From an uncultured Coriobacteriales bacterium (GTDB taxonomy: Bacteria; Actinomycetota; Coriobacteriia; Coriobacteriales; UMGS124), in the NCBI GenBank assembly GCA_903789505.1, contig CAIFEU010000009.1, positions 1 through 13,013 of the forward strand: 13,013 nt of DNA, in the 5' to 3' direction. Positions within the stretch are counted from its first letter, which is position 1. Every line of letters starts with the position of its first letter. Made by a program: the position numbers and the translations under genes. Shown one piece after another: positions 1 to 9,500 of this stretch. The notes beneath the pieces were generated by a model. That model did no database searches, had not been told where the DNA came from, and saw only the letters and a list, made by a program, of their open reading frames with translations.

Positions 1-33
1 GGGCGCGGAGGGGCGTGCCGCGGGTCGCCCGCT

Positions 34-67
34 GCCCCCGCCCGCGGGCGAACTGGCGGGCGGGGGC
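34..67. other. GC-rich hairpin downstream of the PNPOx-like gene
   Basis: A 12-bp perfect inverted repeat (arms 34-45 and 56-67) with a 10-nt loop lies 57 bp beyond the stop codon of the minus-strand gene that ends at 124. It may help end that transcript. No T-tract follows on the minus strand, so it is not a typical intrinsic terminator. In DNA this GC-rich, such a stem could also be chance. The rest of 1-123 shows no gene. Confidence 0.3.
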
Positions 68-123
68 GCCTGATGCGCTCGCGGGTGCCTCCGCGCCGCT
101 GCCGGCCTTGCGGGCGGTTCCGG

Positions 124-531
124 CTAGAACTCGACCGTCTGGGCAGGCTTGCCCGCCATGGAGGCGAACCGCGCCGTGGCGTTCTTGAAGTACAGGACGA
201 TGGTGTTGTCGTCGTTCTCGTCGTACATCTTCCGCAGCTCGGGGTAGGCGTCGAGCATGTGCTTCTTGGCCTCGACGCGCTCGTCGGGCACGAGCTCGCC
301 GCTGATGCGCCACCAGTCGGGGCCGTTGCAGGCGCAGATCTCGACCTTGGGGTTGGCGACGACCTGCTTGTAGATGTCCTTGGACTTGCCGGTCTGGATG
401 TAGAGCCGACCCTCGAACAGGTCGACGGTGCCGAATGGGCGCACGCGCGGCTGCCCGGCGTCGTCGGTCGCCAGGAAGTAGGTGGGGGCCTCGTTCTTTA
501 GGAACTGGTACACGTCGTTGATGTCTGCCAT
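124..531 (-). CDS. pyridoxamine 5'-phosphate oxidase family (FMN-binding split-barrel) protein
   Basis: The product is 135 residues, a normal length for the short single-domain PNPOx-like proteins common in anaerobic Gram-positives. Family features visible are a short N-terminal helix, the first strands with FLAT (19-22) and QPRVRPFG (27-34), GRLYIQTGKSKDIYKQ (41-56), which in this fold contacts flavin phosphate, and the strand with the WWRISGE motif (73-79). The C-terminus is helix plus strand, ending in TVEF. These proteins usually bind FMN or a related flavin in the cytoplasm and act as reductases or oxidases on poorly known substrates. The specific substrate cannot be read here, and true pyridoxine phosphate oxidase activity is unlikely because the protein is much shorter than PdxH. 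The ATG at 529-531 is supported by a Shine-Dalgarno AGGAGG (537-542 on the plus strand) five bases upstream. It is divergent from ilvD with no evident functional link. Confidence 0.9.
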   Translation of the reverse strand: MADINDVYQFLKNEAPTYFLATDDAGQPRVRPFGTVDLFEGRLYIQTGKSKDIYKQVVANPKVEICACNGPDWWRISGELVPDERVEAKKHMLDAYPELRKMYDENDDNTIVLYFKNATARFASMAGKPAQTVEF

Positions 532-939
532 CGTTTCCTCCTCGGCTCGGTCTGCCTTGCTCGCGGTCGCGGGCGCTTCGCTCGGAGCGCTCCGGTGGCA
601 TGCGCCCGAAGCGCCGAAAGCTCGCCGAATGAGTACCCGTGCCGCGGCCCCCGTATGCCGCTGCCTGCGACAATCCGCGCAAAGCGCGCAGGTGGGGGAG
701 TGGGGCTCGCAGGGACGGCGCGCCCTCGCGCGCCCGCCCTCGCCGCCGCCCGCGCTCTCCGCGCCCTCGCGCCCCCCGCCGGTGTCCCCGCTGTCGTCGC
801 TCTGTGTTCATCCGGTGCCGAGCCGGGCGCTCCTGAACAGCGAGGGTATCATCCGTGCAAATTAGCCGGCAGAACGCACCAGAGGTCACCCCACGCATGA
901 GGCGTGCGGGGTCTGCGCGCACAGGAGAGAGGATTTCAC
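532..939. other. divergent intergenic region between the PNPOx-like gene and ilvD
   Basis: About 400 bp of GC-rich DNA between two divergent genes, so it should hold both promoters. I found no convincing -35/-10 pair. TATCAT at 847-852 is a possible -10 for ilvD but lacks a recognisable -35. There is a perfect 12-bp palindrome at 583-594 (CGGAGCGCTCCG). A weak hairpin at 889-911 (CACGC, loop ATGAG, GCGTG, flanked by C/G runs) sits just before the ilvD ribosome binding site. I saw no T-box element (no GGGTGGNACCGCG-like motif) and no leader peptide rich in Ile/Leu/Val codons. Open frames here look like GC-driven artefacts. Confidence 0.5.
923..933 (+). promoter_or_regulatory. ribosome binding site that fixes the ilvD start
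   Basis: AGGAGAGAGGA lies 6 bases before the ATG at 940. It overlaps codons of a longer in-frame GTG start at 904, so it argues that ATG 940, not GTG 904, is the true start. Confidence 0.75.
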
Positions 940-2688
940 ATGGCTGACGCATCCGCATCGACAGCCGACCGTCAGGGGCAGGGGTCTGCCGCCTACGCGT
1001 CCGGCGACAGCGCCGCGAACGGCTTCCCCGAGGTCAAGAGCGACGCCATCAAGTTCGGCCCGGGCAACGCCGCCCACCGCAGCCTGTTCCACGCGCTCGG
1101 CATGACCGAGGAGGAGATGTCCCGCCCGCTGGTGGGCATCGTGAGCTCGTACAACGAGATCGTCCCCGGCCATATGAACATCGACAAGATCACCGAGGCG
1201 GTCAAGCTGGGCGTCGCGATGGCGGGCGGCACCCCGGTCGTCTTCCCGGCGATTGCGGTGTGCGACGGCATCGCGATGGGCCACACCGGCATGAAGTACT
1301 CGCTGGTCACGCGGGAGGTGATGGGCGACTCCACCGAGTGCTGGGCGCTTGCGCACGGCTTTGACGCGCTCGTCATGGTCCCCAACTGCGACAAGAACGT
1401 CCCCGGCCTGCTGATGGCCGCGGCGCGCCTGGACCTGCCGACGGTCTTCGTCAGCGGCGGCCCCATGCTCGCCGGCCACGTCGACGGCCACAAGACGAGC
1501 CTGTCGAGCATGTTCGAGGCGCAGGGCAGCTACGCCGCCGGCAAGATCGACGCGGCCAAGCTGCGCGAGTTCGAGCTCAAGACCTGCCCCACCTGCGGCA
1601 GCTGCTCGGGCATGTACACCGCCAACTCGATGAACTGCCTCACCGAGGTCATCGGCATGGGGCTGCGCGGCAACGGCACGATTCCGGCCGTCTACTCGGC
1701 GCGCATCGAGCTGGCCAAGCACGCCGGCATGGCCGTGATGGAGATGCTGCGCCGCGGCATCACCGCCCGTCAGATCATGACGCGCGAGGCGTTCAAGAAC
1801 GCGCTGACCGTCGACATGGCGCTGGGCTGCTCCACCAACACGATGCTGCACCTGCCGGCCATCGCGCACGAGTGCGGCATCGAGATCAACCTCGACATCG
1901 CCAACGAGGTCTCCAAGCACACGCCGAACCTGTGCCACCTGGCGCCGGCCGGCCGCACCTACATCGAGGACCTCGATGAGGCGGGCGGCATCTACGCCGT
2001 CATGAACGAGCTGTCCAAGCGCGGCCTGATCGAGACCGACTGCATGACCGTCACGGGCAAGACCGTGGGCGAGAACATCGCCAACCACCCCGTGCTGAAC
2101 AACGACGTCATCCGCCCGATCGACGACCCCTACTCCGAGACCGGCGGCATCGCGGTGCTGCGCGGCAACCTCGCGCCCGACGGCTGCGTGGTCAAGCGCT
2201 CGGCCGTGCTGCCCGAGATGCTGGTCCACGAGGGTCCGGCGCGCGTGTTCGAGAGCGAGGAGGAGGCCCAGGCGGCGATCAACGCCGGCAAGATCAAGGC
2301 CGGTGACGTCGTGGTCATCCGCTACGAGGGTCCCAAGGGCGGCCCGGGCATGCGCGAGATGCTCAACCCCACCAGCGCCATCATGGGCATGGGCCTGGGC
2401 AACAGCGTTGCGCTGATCACCGACGGCCGCTTCTCCGGCGCCACGCGCGGCGCATGCATCGGCCACGTCTCGCCCGAGGCGGCAAGCGGCGGCCCCATCG
2501 GCATCGTGCAGGAGGGCGACATCATCTCGATCGACATCCCCAACTACAAGCTGGAGCTCAAGATCTCGCAGGAGGAGTACGACCGCCGCATGGCGAGCTT
2601 CGTCCCCAAGACCAAGCCGCTCTCCGGCTACCTCAAGCGCTACGCCCAGCTCGTGAGCAGCGGCGCGACCGGCGCGGTGCTGAACTAG
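940..2688 (+). CDS. ilvD: dihydroxy-acid dehydratase
   Basis: IlvD dehydrates 2,3-dihydroxy-isovalerate and 2,3-dihydroxy-3-methylvalerate to the 2-keto acids in cytoplasmic valine, isoleucine and leucine synthesis, using an Fe-S cluster and Mg2+. The 582-residue product carries the family signatures: SDAIKFGPGNAAHRSLFHA near residue 35, NCDKNVPG (Cys150), CPTCGSCSGMYTANSMNCL (Cys216, 219, 222), GCSTNTMLHLPA, and the C-terminal GRFSGATRG and HVSPEAASGGPIG segments. Cys108 in AVCDGIAMGH, Cys150 and a cysteine of the CGSCSG motif are the likely cluster ligands. The segment VPGHMN has Gly where actinobacterial [2Fe-2S] enzymes have Cys (PCN), so it resembles the clostridial/E. coli-style branch; the exact cluster type is inference. 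About 33 Ala/Ser/Gly-rich residues precede the usual family start (VKSDAIK). ATG 940 is preferred over GTG 904 because of the ribosome binding site. No other ilv or leu gene is adjacent. A strong terminator follows, so it is the last or only gene of its transcript. Confidence 0.97.
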   Translation: MADASASTADRQGQGSAAYASGDSAANGFPEVKSDAIKFGPGNAAHRSLFHALGMTEEEMSRPLVGIVSSYNEIVPGHMNIDKITEAVKLGVAMAGGTPVVFPAIAVCDGIAMGHTGMKYSLVTREVMGDSTECWALAHGFDALVMVPNCDKNVPGLLMAAARLDLPTVFVSGGPMLAGHVDGHKTSLSSMFEAQGSYAAGKIDAAKLREFELKTCPTCGSCSGMYTANSMNCLTEVIGMGLRGNGTIPAVYSARIELAKHAGMAVMEMLRRGITARQIMTREAFKNALTVDMALGCSTNTMLHLPAIAHECGIEINLDIANEVSKHTPNLCHLAPAGRTYIEDLDEAGGIYAVMNELSKRGLIETDCMTVTGKTVGENIANHPVLNNDVIRPIDDPYSETGGIAVLRGNLAPDGCVVKRSAVLPEMLVHEGPARVFESEEEAQAAINAGKIKAGDVVVIRYEGPKGGPGMREMLNPTSAIMGMGLGNSVALITDGRFSGATRGACIGHVSPEAASGGPIGIVQEGDIISIDIPNYKLELKISQEEYDRRMASFVPKTKPLSGYLKRYAQLVSSGATGAVLN

Positions 2689-2767
2689 CCCGCGCGTGGG
2701 CGCGCGGCCGCCGACGCTCTGCCGTCCGCCGCGCGCCAGACGTCCAGGTGCACAAAGCCTTCAACGA

Positions 2768-2803
2768 GGGCGCGTCTCCCAGGTCGGGAGGCGCGCCCTT
2801 TTT
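2768..2803 (+). terminator. rho-independent terminator of ilvD
   Basis: The two 13-nt arms (2768-2780 and 2786-2798) pair fully, with a single G-U wobble, around a 5-nt loop (AGGTC), and TTTTT follows at 2799-2803. It lies 80 bp after the ilvD stop codon. This is a textbook intrinsic terminator. Confidence 0.93.
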
Positions 2804-3055
2804 GCGCGCGGGGACGGTTCGCCCGCGCCTTCCCGGCCCGCCCGCCCTGCCCGCGCACCCGCACGTGACCGTGCCGCCTCGCCGGCGGGGCGCGCTCCGC
2901 GTCGCGCCCGCCCGCCCCGCCCGCGTGCCCCCCGCGCCCGCAAGCCCCAATCGGACGCGCCCCCAGCGCCCCCGCGCACCCGGGAGCAGCCCATCCGTGC
3001 GCCAGCCTCGGCGACGTCCCCGAACGCGCTCACGCTAAGGCGATCGGGACGCCAT
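2804..3055. other. C-rich intergenic stretch with no recognisable gene
   Basis: About 250 bp of very GC-rich DNA with C-rich runs on the plus strand, between the ilvD terminator and the AT-richer tandem repeat. Frames stay open on both strands because stop codons are rare at this composition. None has a ribosome binding site or a recognisable product, so I call no gene. Confidence 0.55.
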
Positions 3056-3209
3056 CTGGGCTCGCAGGCGCCCCCTTCAGGCAGCTTATAGCCCAATCGG
3101 TCAACGACCCAATTTGCACAGCGATTGGCATAACTGCAGGTAAATGGCCATTTTATACGGTAGGGCATCTAAAATTAACCAGATTATTACTCCTTGAAGC
3201 TTCCGACTG
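3056..3209. repeat. 154-bp tandem direct repeat, copy 1
   Basis: This unit is repeated immediately and head-to-tail at 3210-3363. The copies have the same length (154 bp) and I count only three differences, all in the last third: T/A in the ATTTTATACGG segment, G/T in TAGGGCATC, and A/T in CTAAAATTAACC. The unit is AT-richer than its surroundings. It contains an inverted pair CCAATCG...CGATTGG (3093-3099 and 3122-3128), a 12-bp palindrome AAATGGCCATTT (3142-3153) and a -10-like TAAAAT. A length of 154 is not a multiple of three, so it is unlikely to be coding. Confidence 0.95.
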
Positions 3210-3363
3210 CTGGGCTCGCAGGCGCCCCCTTCAGGCAGCTTATAGCCCAATCGGTCAACGACCCAATTTGCACAGCGATTGGCATAACTGCAGGTAAATG
3301 GCCATTTAATACGGTAGTGCATCTATAATTAACCAGATTATTACTCCTTGAAGCTTCCGACTG
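3210..3363. repeat. 154-bp tandem direct repeat, copy 2 (proximal to the adhesin gene)
   Basis: Second copy of the unit at 3056-3209, ending 137 bp before the start codon of the giant surface-protein gene. Here the -10-like site is a perfect TATAAT (3324-3329), and the palindrome is extended to 14 bp, TAAATGGCCATTTA (3295-3308). Two of the three base differences between copies therefore improve candidate regulatory sites in the gene-proximal copy. The inverted pair CCAATCG/CGATTGG is at 3247-3253 and 3276-3282. Confidence 0.95.
3295..3329 (+). promoter_or_regulatory. candidate operator/-10 cluster in the proximal repeat
   Basis: A 14-bp perfect dyad (3295-3308) is centred on the position where a -35 hexamer would fall for TATAAT (3324-3329, 17-bp spacer). 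The hexamer actually there (GCCATT) is a poor -35. This suggests an activator-dependent promoter or a repressor site. It is inferred from sequence only. Confidence 0.35.
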
Positions 3364-3374
3364 TCGACGCATTC

Positions 3375-3404
3375 TTGACGAGATAAGCCTGCATTTGATA
3401 AAGA
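3375..3404 (+). promoter_or_regulatory. possible promoter of the surface-protein gene
   Basis: TTGACG (3375-3380) is a good -35 match. TAAAGA at 3399-3404, 18 bp downstream, is a weak -10. The pair lies between the tandem repeat and the ribosome binding site, leaving a leader of about 90 nt. The TATAAT in the repeat just upstream is an alternative. Confidence 0.35.
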
Positions 3405-3482
3405 TACGAAAGCTATACATATGTGCCGATTGTGTTCTGTTTTGCACAGTGGACCAAGTCCCGTATGTGCTGACGCACCACC

Positions 3483-3491
3483 AGAAGGAGG
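3483..3491 (+). promoter_or_regulatory. ribosome binding site of the giant surface-protein gene
   Basis: AGAAGGAGG ends nine bases before the ATG at 3501. It is a strong Shine-Dalgarno and supports that start, which puts a proper signal peptide at the N-terminus. Confidence 0.8.
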
Positions 3492-3500
3492 AGACGCCCT

Positions 3501-6500
3501 ATGAGTACCAGATGCGCGCAGGCGCAGCTCGCGCAGGGCGCGGCAACCAGCGATGCGCGTCGGAGTCCGGGTCTGCCCTGGCTCCGGCTTTTTGTGCTCG
3601 TGGTGACCGCCCTGAGCATCGTTGCGCTGGCAACGTGCACGGCAGCCCGCGGCGCCATGGCGGCGGAGCCGACTGGAGACGCCGCGTCCGATGCGGCTTC
3701 GACCGCGCCCGCCACCTCTAAGACGCTGACCGACAACGGTGACGGTACGTACACGCTGTCGCTGAGCGTCACGGGCGAGTCGCAGTCCTCGTCGTCGAGC
3801 CGCGGCGCCAACGTGATCATCATCATGGACACGTCGGGGTCGATGGGCTATTCGTCGGGCACGGGCGCGTTCACCGAAGCCTCCACGGGAGCCTACGGCG
3901 TGGTCGACGGGGAGTACGTCCAGCTCTACCGCAGGGGCGGTTGGGGGTACACCGCCGCCACCGACGGCTACTCCGGGACCGTCTACTACCAGAACGAGAA
4001 CGGGTACTACTACACCTATTCCGGGACGCGCTACTCCGGCACCCTGTGGACCAGGCTCGACGTCGCGAAGTCGACGACGAACGGCCTGATCGACAGCCTG
4101 CTTGCGAACAACACGACCGCCGACCCCTCGCGCGTCGAGATCTCGCTGATCACCTTCAGCAACTCCGCGTCCACGTTGGCGAGCTGGTCCACGTCGGCCA
4201 GCACGATGCAGTCCTACGTCGACGACATGACTGCCAGCGGCGGCACCAACTGGGACGATGCCCTGCACGCCGCGCGCGAGATTGCCGTGAGCAAGGCGAC
4301 CTCCGATGACGACCCCACCTACGTGATCTTCGTCTCCGATGGCCTCCCGACGTTCTACATGGGCAGTGTCTACGGCAGCGAGAGCTCGTACATTCACACG
4401 CACGGCAGCAACCGCCAGGGCAACGGCAGCGACACCACGTGGCGCGAGATGGCGGCGGCCAAGGACGAGGCGAGCGCCATCATCTCCGCGGGCTACAGCC
4501 TCTATTCCGTCGGCGCCTTCGGTGACGTCTCCAACATGCAGGAGCTGGGCGGCACCTACTACGACGCGTCCGACCCCGAGGCGCTCCAGAAGGCGTTCGA
4601 CGAGATAGCGCAGGAGATCTCGAACTCGATGAGCTACGAGGGGGTCTCCCTCACCGACGGCCTCACGACGTACACCTCCACCGCGGTGAGCGGCGACGCC
4701 TCCGGCTTCACGTACACCAAGACGGACGCGCAGGGCACCACCTCTGCCTGGCCGGACGCCCCGGCGGCGACCTATGATGGCGGCACGGTGACGTGGGACC
4801 TCTCCTCCGTGGGGCAGCTCGAGAACGGCGTGACCTACACGGTCAGCTTCAGGGTCTGGCCGAGCCAGGACGCCTACGACCTCGTGGCGCAGCTCAACAA
4901 CGGATCGAGGAGCTATGACGACCTGACGGCCGACCAGCAGGCACAGATCGTGCAGCAGTCCGGTGGCTACGCGCTCAAGACCAACGTCGCCGGCAGCGCG
5001 CAGGTCGACTACACCTATCTGCTGACCAGGACGGACTCGCTCAAGCCGTCTGGCACGGAGAACGCCGACGGCACCATCACGGGCGACGACGGCTACGCCT
5101 ACGCGTACGACTCGGCGAACAGAAAGTGGGTCGGCACGAAGCGCGACACGTCCTCCGCGGGCATCGCCGACCCCGACCCGATCATGCTCGCGAGTCGCAC
5201 GGTCCAGCTGCAGAAGCAGTGGGACAACTCGATCGACAGCGCGACCGAGACGAGCGTCGGCATCGACGTCATCGCCGACGGCGACACGGCGAACGCGTTC
5301 TACTCGACGACCCTGACCCCCGACTCCGGCTGGACTGCCCAGATTCACCTCGCCCCCGGCCTCATGACCGTGGACGATTCGGGCAACGTCACGGTTCTGA
5401 ACGGTGGTCACGCCTACACCGCGCAGGAGGCGAGCGGCGACGGCCTGTGGGACTTCGCCGCCGACACCGTGCGCCCGATGATCGTCAACGGCTCCCTGGT
5501 CATGCTCAGCGCGTCCACCGACGGCCCGTCCGACCTGGCGGAGAACGCCTCGACGACGCTGGACGGCGTCACGTACTACAACCTGGGCGGGACCATCTAT
5601 GAGCAGGGCGAGGGCGCGTACCTCACAGCCACCAACACGCGCCGTTCGTCGCTGACCATCACCAAGTCGGTCACGGCCGGCATGTTCCTGACGCCCAGCG
5701 CGGACGCCGAGTTCGGCTTCAGGGCCACGGTCACCAGCAGCGACGGTTCCGACGTGACCTTCTCGGTGAGGGACGCGTCCGGCGGCGTCGTGACGCCCTC
5801 CTCGGTGAAGGTCGACGGGACCGCCGTCACGAGCGACTCGGGGACCTACACCGCCGCGAGTGGCGCCGAGATAGACGTCTCCCTCAAGGCGGGGCAGAGC
5901 CTGACCTTCGACAGCCTCCCGGTTGGCTCGACCTACGAGGCCTACGAGTACGACGAGGGCGCGGGCTTCACGCTCAGCCAGATCACCGCGACCAAGGGCA
6001 ACAACGACGGAGTCGTCGAGACGTTCCCCGTGAGCGTGAGCGGCAAGGACACCAAGGCGTCGGGCACCATCGACGCCGACAACATGAGGTACGCCCTCGA
6101 CTTCACGAACGACTACAGCGTCACTCCCACGGCGGAGTCCACCCTGTTCACGGGCACGAAGGTCCTGGCGAACCGGGACTTCCAGGAGGGTGACTCCTTC
6201 GAGTTCAGGGTCGGCGCGACCTACGTCGACCCGAACGGCGTCCAGATCGACGCCGTGACCGTCCCGCTGCCGTCCGGCGTGACGCGCCTGACCGGCGACG
6301 AGTCCAACGCCGGCACGATCACGGTCAGCCCGACGTCCGGCCGCTCCACCGATATCGGCCTCGGCACGCTGAGCTTCTCGCTGCCCGGGACCTACACGTA
6401 CGAGGTGGTCGAGCTCGTCCCCAACGCCTCGGCGGCGGGCATGAGCTACTCGGGCGCGCACTACATCGTCACGGTCAAGGTCGTCGACGACGGCAATGGC

Positions 6501-9500
6501 TCGCTGCGCGTGGATTCGACCAGCACCAGGCGGGACCTGGACGACAACGCCCAATCGGTCAGCGATGACGCGCAGAACGTGCCTGACAACGCCTTGACGT
6601 TCACCAACATGTACAGCGCCGACGACGTCGAGGTCACGCTGCGCGGCATCAAGAGCTACTCCGACAAGTCGGGAGCCATGCCCCTGACCGACGGCATGTT
6701 CTCGTTCCAGCTGACCGCGGACACCGAGGGCGCGTCCATGCCTTCCGGGACCGTGGACGGCACGTACACGTCCACCAACGACGACTACGCCATCGCGCTC
6801 GGGACCATCAAGCTCGGCCAGTCCGACGTGGGCAAGACCTACACGTACACTGCCAAGGAGGTGGTGCCCGCCAGCGGGAATGCGGGTATGACCTACGACA
6901 CGGCCTCGCACACGATCGAGGTGGCGGTCACGCAGGCCTCCTCCGGCGCGATCCAGACGCAGGTGAGCTACGACGGCTCCACGTCCGCGCTCGGCGTCAC
7001 CTTCTCAAACACGTTTGACCCCGGCACGGTCACGCTCTCCGGCGACACCGCCCTGGGCGGCACCAAGACGCTGACGGGCCGCGACATGTTTGACGGCGAG
7101 ACCTTCGACTTCACGCTGACCCCCGACGAGACCACCCGGCAGGCCGTCGAGCATGGCGACGTGACGATCTCCGACGGCGCCACGACCGCCTCCGTCTCGG
7201 GCGCGACGAACGGTGAGACGAAGTCCTTCAGCTTCGGCGGCGTGACGTTCTCGCACGTGGGAACCTTCACGTTCACGATCGCCGAGACCGGCCGCAATGG
7301 CGCCGCCCTCACCTCCGAGGCGAACGCGGGGGCCGGCATCACCTACGACGAGCACGCGTGCACGGTCACGGTCGAGGTCACGCTCGACGCCGGCAGCGGC
7401 AAGCTCGTCGCCTCGGTCGACTACGGCAAGAACGGCGACGCCGCGGGCAACGCCTTCGCGAACTCCTATCGCGTCTCCGAGGTCACCTTCGACGGGTCGG
7501 GCGTGGGCGGCACCAAGACGCTGACCGGGCGTGACTCGCTCGACGGCGAGACCTTCGGCTTCACGCTGAAGCTCACGAGCGACAACGCGGGCGACGTGAG
7601 CGGCCTGGACGCGGACAACGCCGCCAGCGCGTTCGTCAGCGGCCTCAAGAACGGTGCGCCGGCGAACTTCGACTTCTCCGGCCTCGTCCTCACCTTCAAG
7701 GCGGCGGGCACCTACGAGTTCAGCCTCAGCGAGACCAGCTGGAACGGCACGAGCCTGGACGGCGTGACGGACCCGCAGGGGCTGGCGTTCGACACGCATG
7801 CGTGCACGGTCACCATCAAGGTGACCGAGGACAAGAGCACGGGCACGCTGACGGTCGCCGCCCCGGAGTACTCGACCGACCCGGCGACCGACGCCGTCGA
7901 GACCGCCAACGCCTTCACGAACGCCTACTCCGCGAGCACGACGGTCGACGTCGACGACGCCGCCGACTTCGCGAAGACGCTGGACGGGCGCGCTTGGCAG
8001 GACGGCGACGAGTTCACGTTCGAGATGACCCCCGAGAACAACGCGCCGAGCCCGACGAACCGCACGGTCACCCTGAGTGGCGCGCTCGCCGCCGAGGGCC
8101 AGCCCGTCGACATCGACTTCGGTGACATCACCTTCGCGGGGGCGGGCACCTATGCCTACACGGTCAGGGAGACCTCGACGGACGCCCAGCCCGGCGTGAC
8201 CCTGTCCCAGGCAGAGTACAGGGTCGTCTACACGGTGACCGACAACCTTGACGGCACCCTGTCGGCCACGCCCGAGGTCACGCTCGTCACCGGCAACGGC
8301 GGCGCCCAGGCGGGCATCCCCGTGACGGCGGGCGACCCGGCGTACATCGTCAACAGCTACTCCGCCACCGACGCGACGGTGAGCCTGCGGGCGTATAAGG
8401 ACTACACCAACGCCTCCGGCGACCCGCGGTTCGACCTGGCGGACGGCAGCTTCTCCGTCACCCTGCGCCCGACCGGCGACAACGCTGACGTGGCGCCGAT
8501 GCCCGACGGCTTCAGCGGAGAGGGGGCCGACCGCTTCTACACTGCGCGCAACGTGGAAGAGGTCTTCTCGATGCCCGACCTCGTGTTCACCCAGCATGAC
8601 GAGGGCACCTACACCTACACGCTCTCCGAGGACGGCACGTCCGGCAACGGCATGACCTACGACGCCAACGTCTACACGATCACCGTCACGGTGAGCACCT
8701 CCACCGACGAGGCCGCGGGCTCCGCGACGATGGTGGCCGAGGCGACCGTGAAGGACGCCGAGGGCAACGAGGTCGACCTGAGCCGCATGACGTTCACGAA
8801 CGTCTACGACCCCGAGGACGTCACGCTCTCCGGCGACACCGCCCTGGGCGGCACCAAGACGCTGACGGGCCGCGACATGCTCGAGGGCGAGGCCTTCGAC
8901 TTCACGCTGACCCCCGACGAGACCACCCAGAAGGCGGTCGACAGCGGCTACGTGACGATCGCCGACGGCGCCACGACCGCCTCCGTCTCGGGCGCGAAGG
9001 ACGGCGATACCGCCTCATTCAGCTTCGGCGCGCTGACGTTCTCGAGGGTCGGCACCTACACGTTCAATATGAGCGAGGTCGCCGGCGGCGCGGGCGGCGT
9101 CACCTATGACGCGCACGCGTGCACGGTAACGGTCGAGGTCACGCTCGACGCCGACAGCGGCAAGCTCGTCGCCTCGGTCGACTACGGCACGAACGGCGAC
9201 GCCGCGGGCAACGCCTTCGCGAACTCCTACTCCGCCGACGACGCGACGGTGAGCCTGAGCGCGCAGAAGGACTACACCAACGTCTCCGGCGACCCGCTGT
9301 TCGACCTGACGGACGGCAGCTTCTCCGTCACGCTGCGCCCGACGGGCGACGACGCCGACGCGGCGCCGATGCCCGACGGGGCGACCGGTGAGGGGGCCGA
9401 GCGCTCCTACACCGCGCGCAACGTCGGCACGACCTTCTCGATTCCCGAGATATCGTTCACCCAGTACGACGGGGGCACCTACACCTACACGCTCTCCGAG

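Noticed and set aside
532..939. T-box or peptide-attenuation leader for ilvD
   Set aside because: No T-box core motif and no run of Ile/Leu/Val codons. The only local hairpin (889-911) is weak and lacks a T-tract.
886..2466. Minus-strand open frame opposite ilvD
   Set aside because: ilvD on the plus strand has all family motifs. The opposite frame is Arg/Ala/His/Gly-rich without any motif.
3101..3322. Short minus-strand open frames in the tandem repeat
   Set aside because: Similar short peptides appear because the 154-bp unit is duplicated. The unit length is not a multiple of three, and no ribosome binding site is suitably placed.
3056..3363. CRISPR array or insertion sequence
   Set aside because: Two adjacent 154-bp units without short repeats and variable spacers are not a CRISPR array. 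There is no transposase and no terminal inverted repeat pair flanking the block.
3306..6911. Minus-strand open frame of about 1200 codons opposite the adhesin gene
   Set aside because: It is rich in Arg, Gly, Val and His with no recognisable domain and no ribosome binding site, and lies opposite a clear secreted protein with signal peptide and VWA motifs. GC-rich codon use on the plus strand leaves this antisense frame free of stops.
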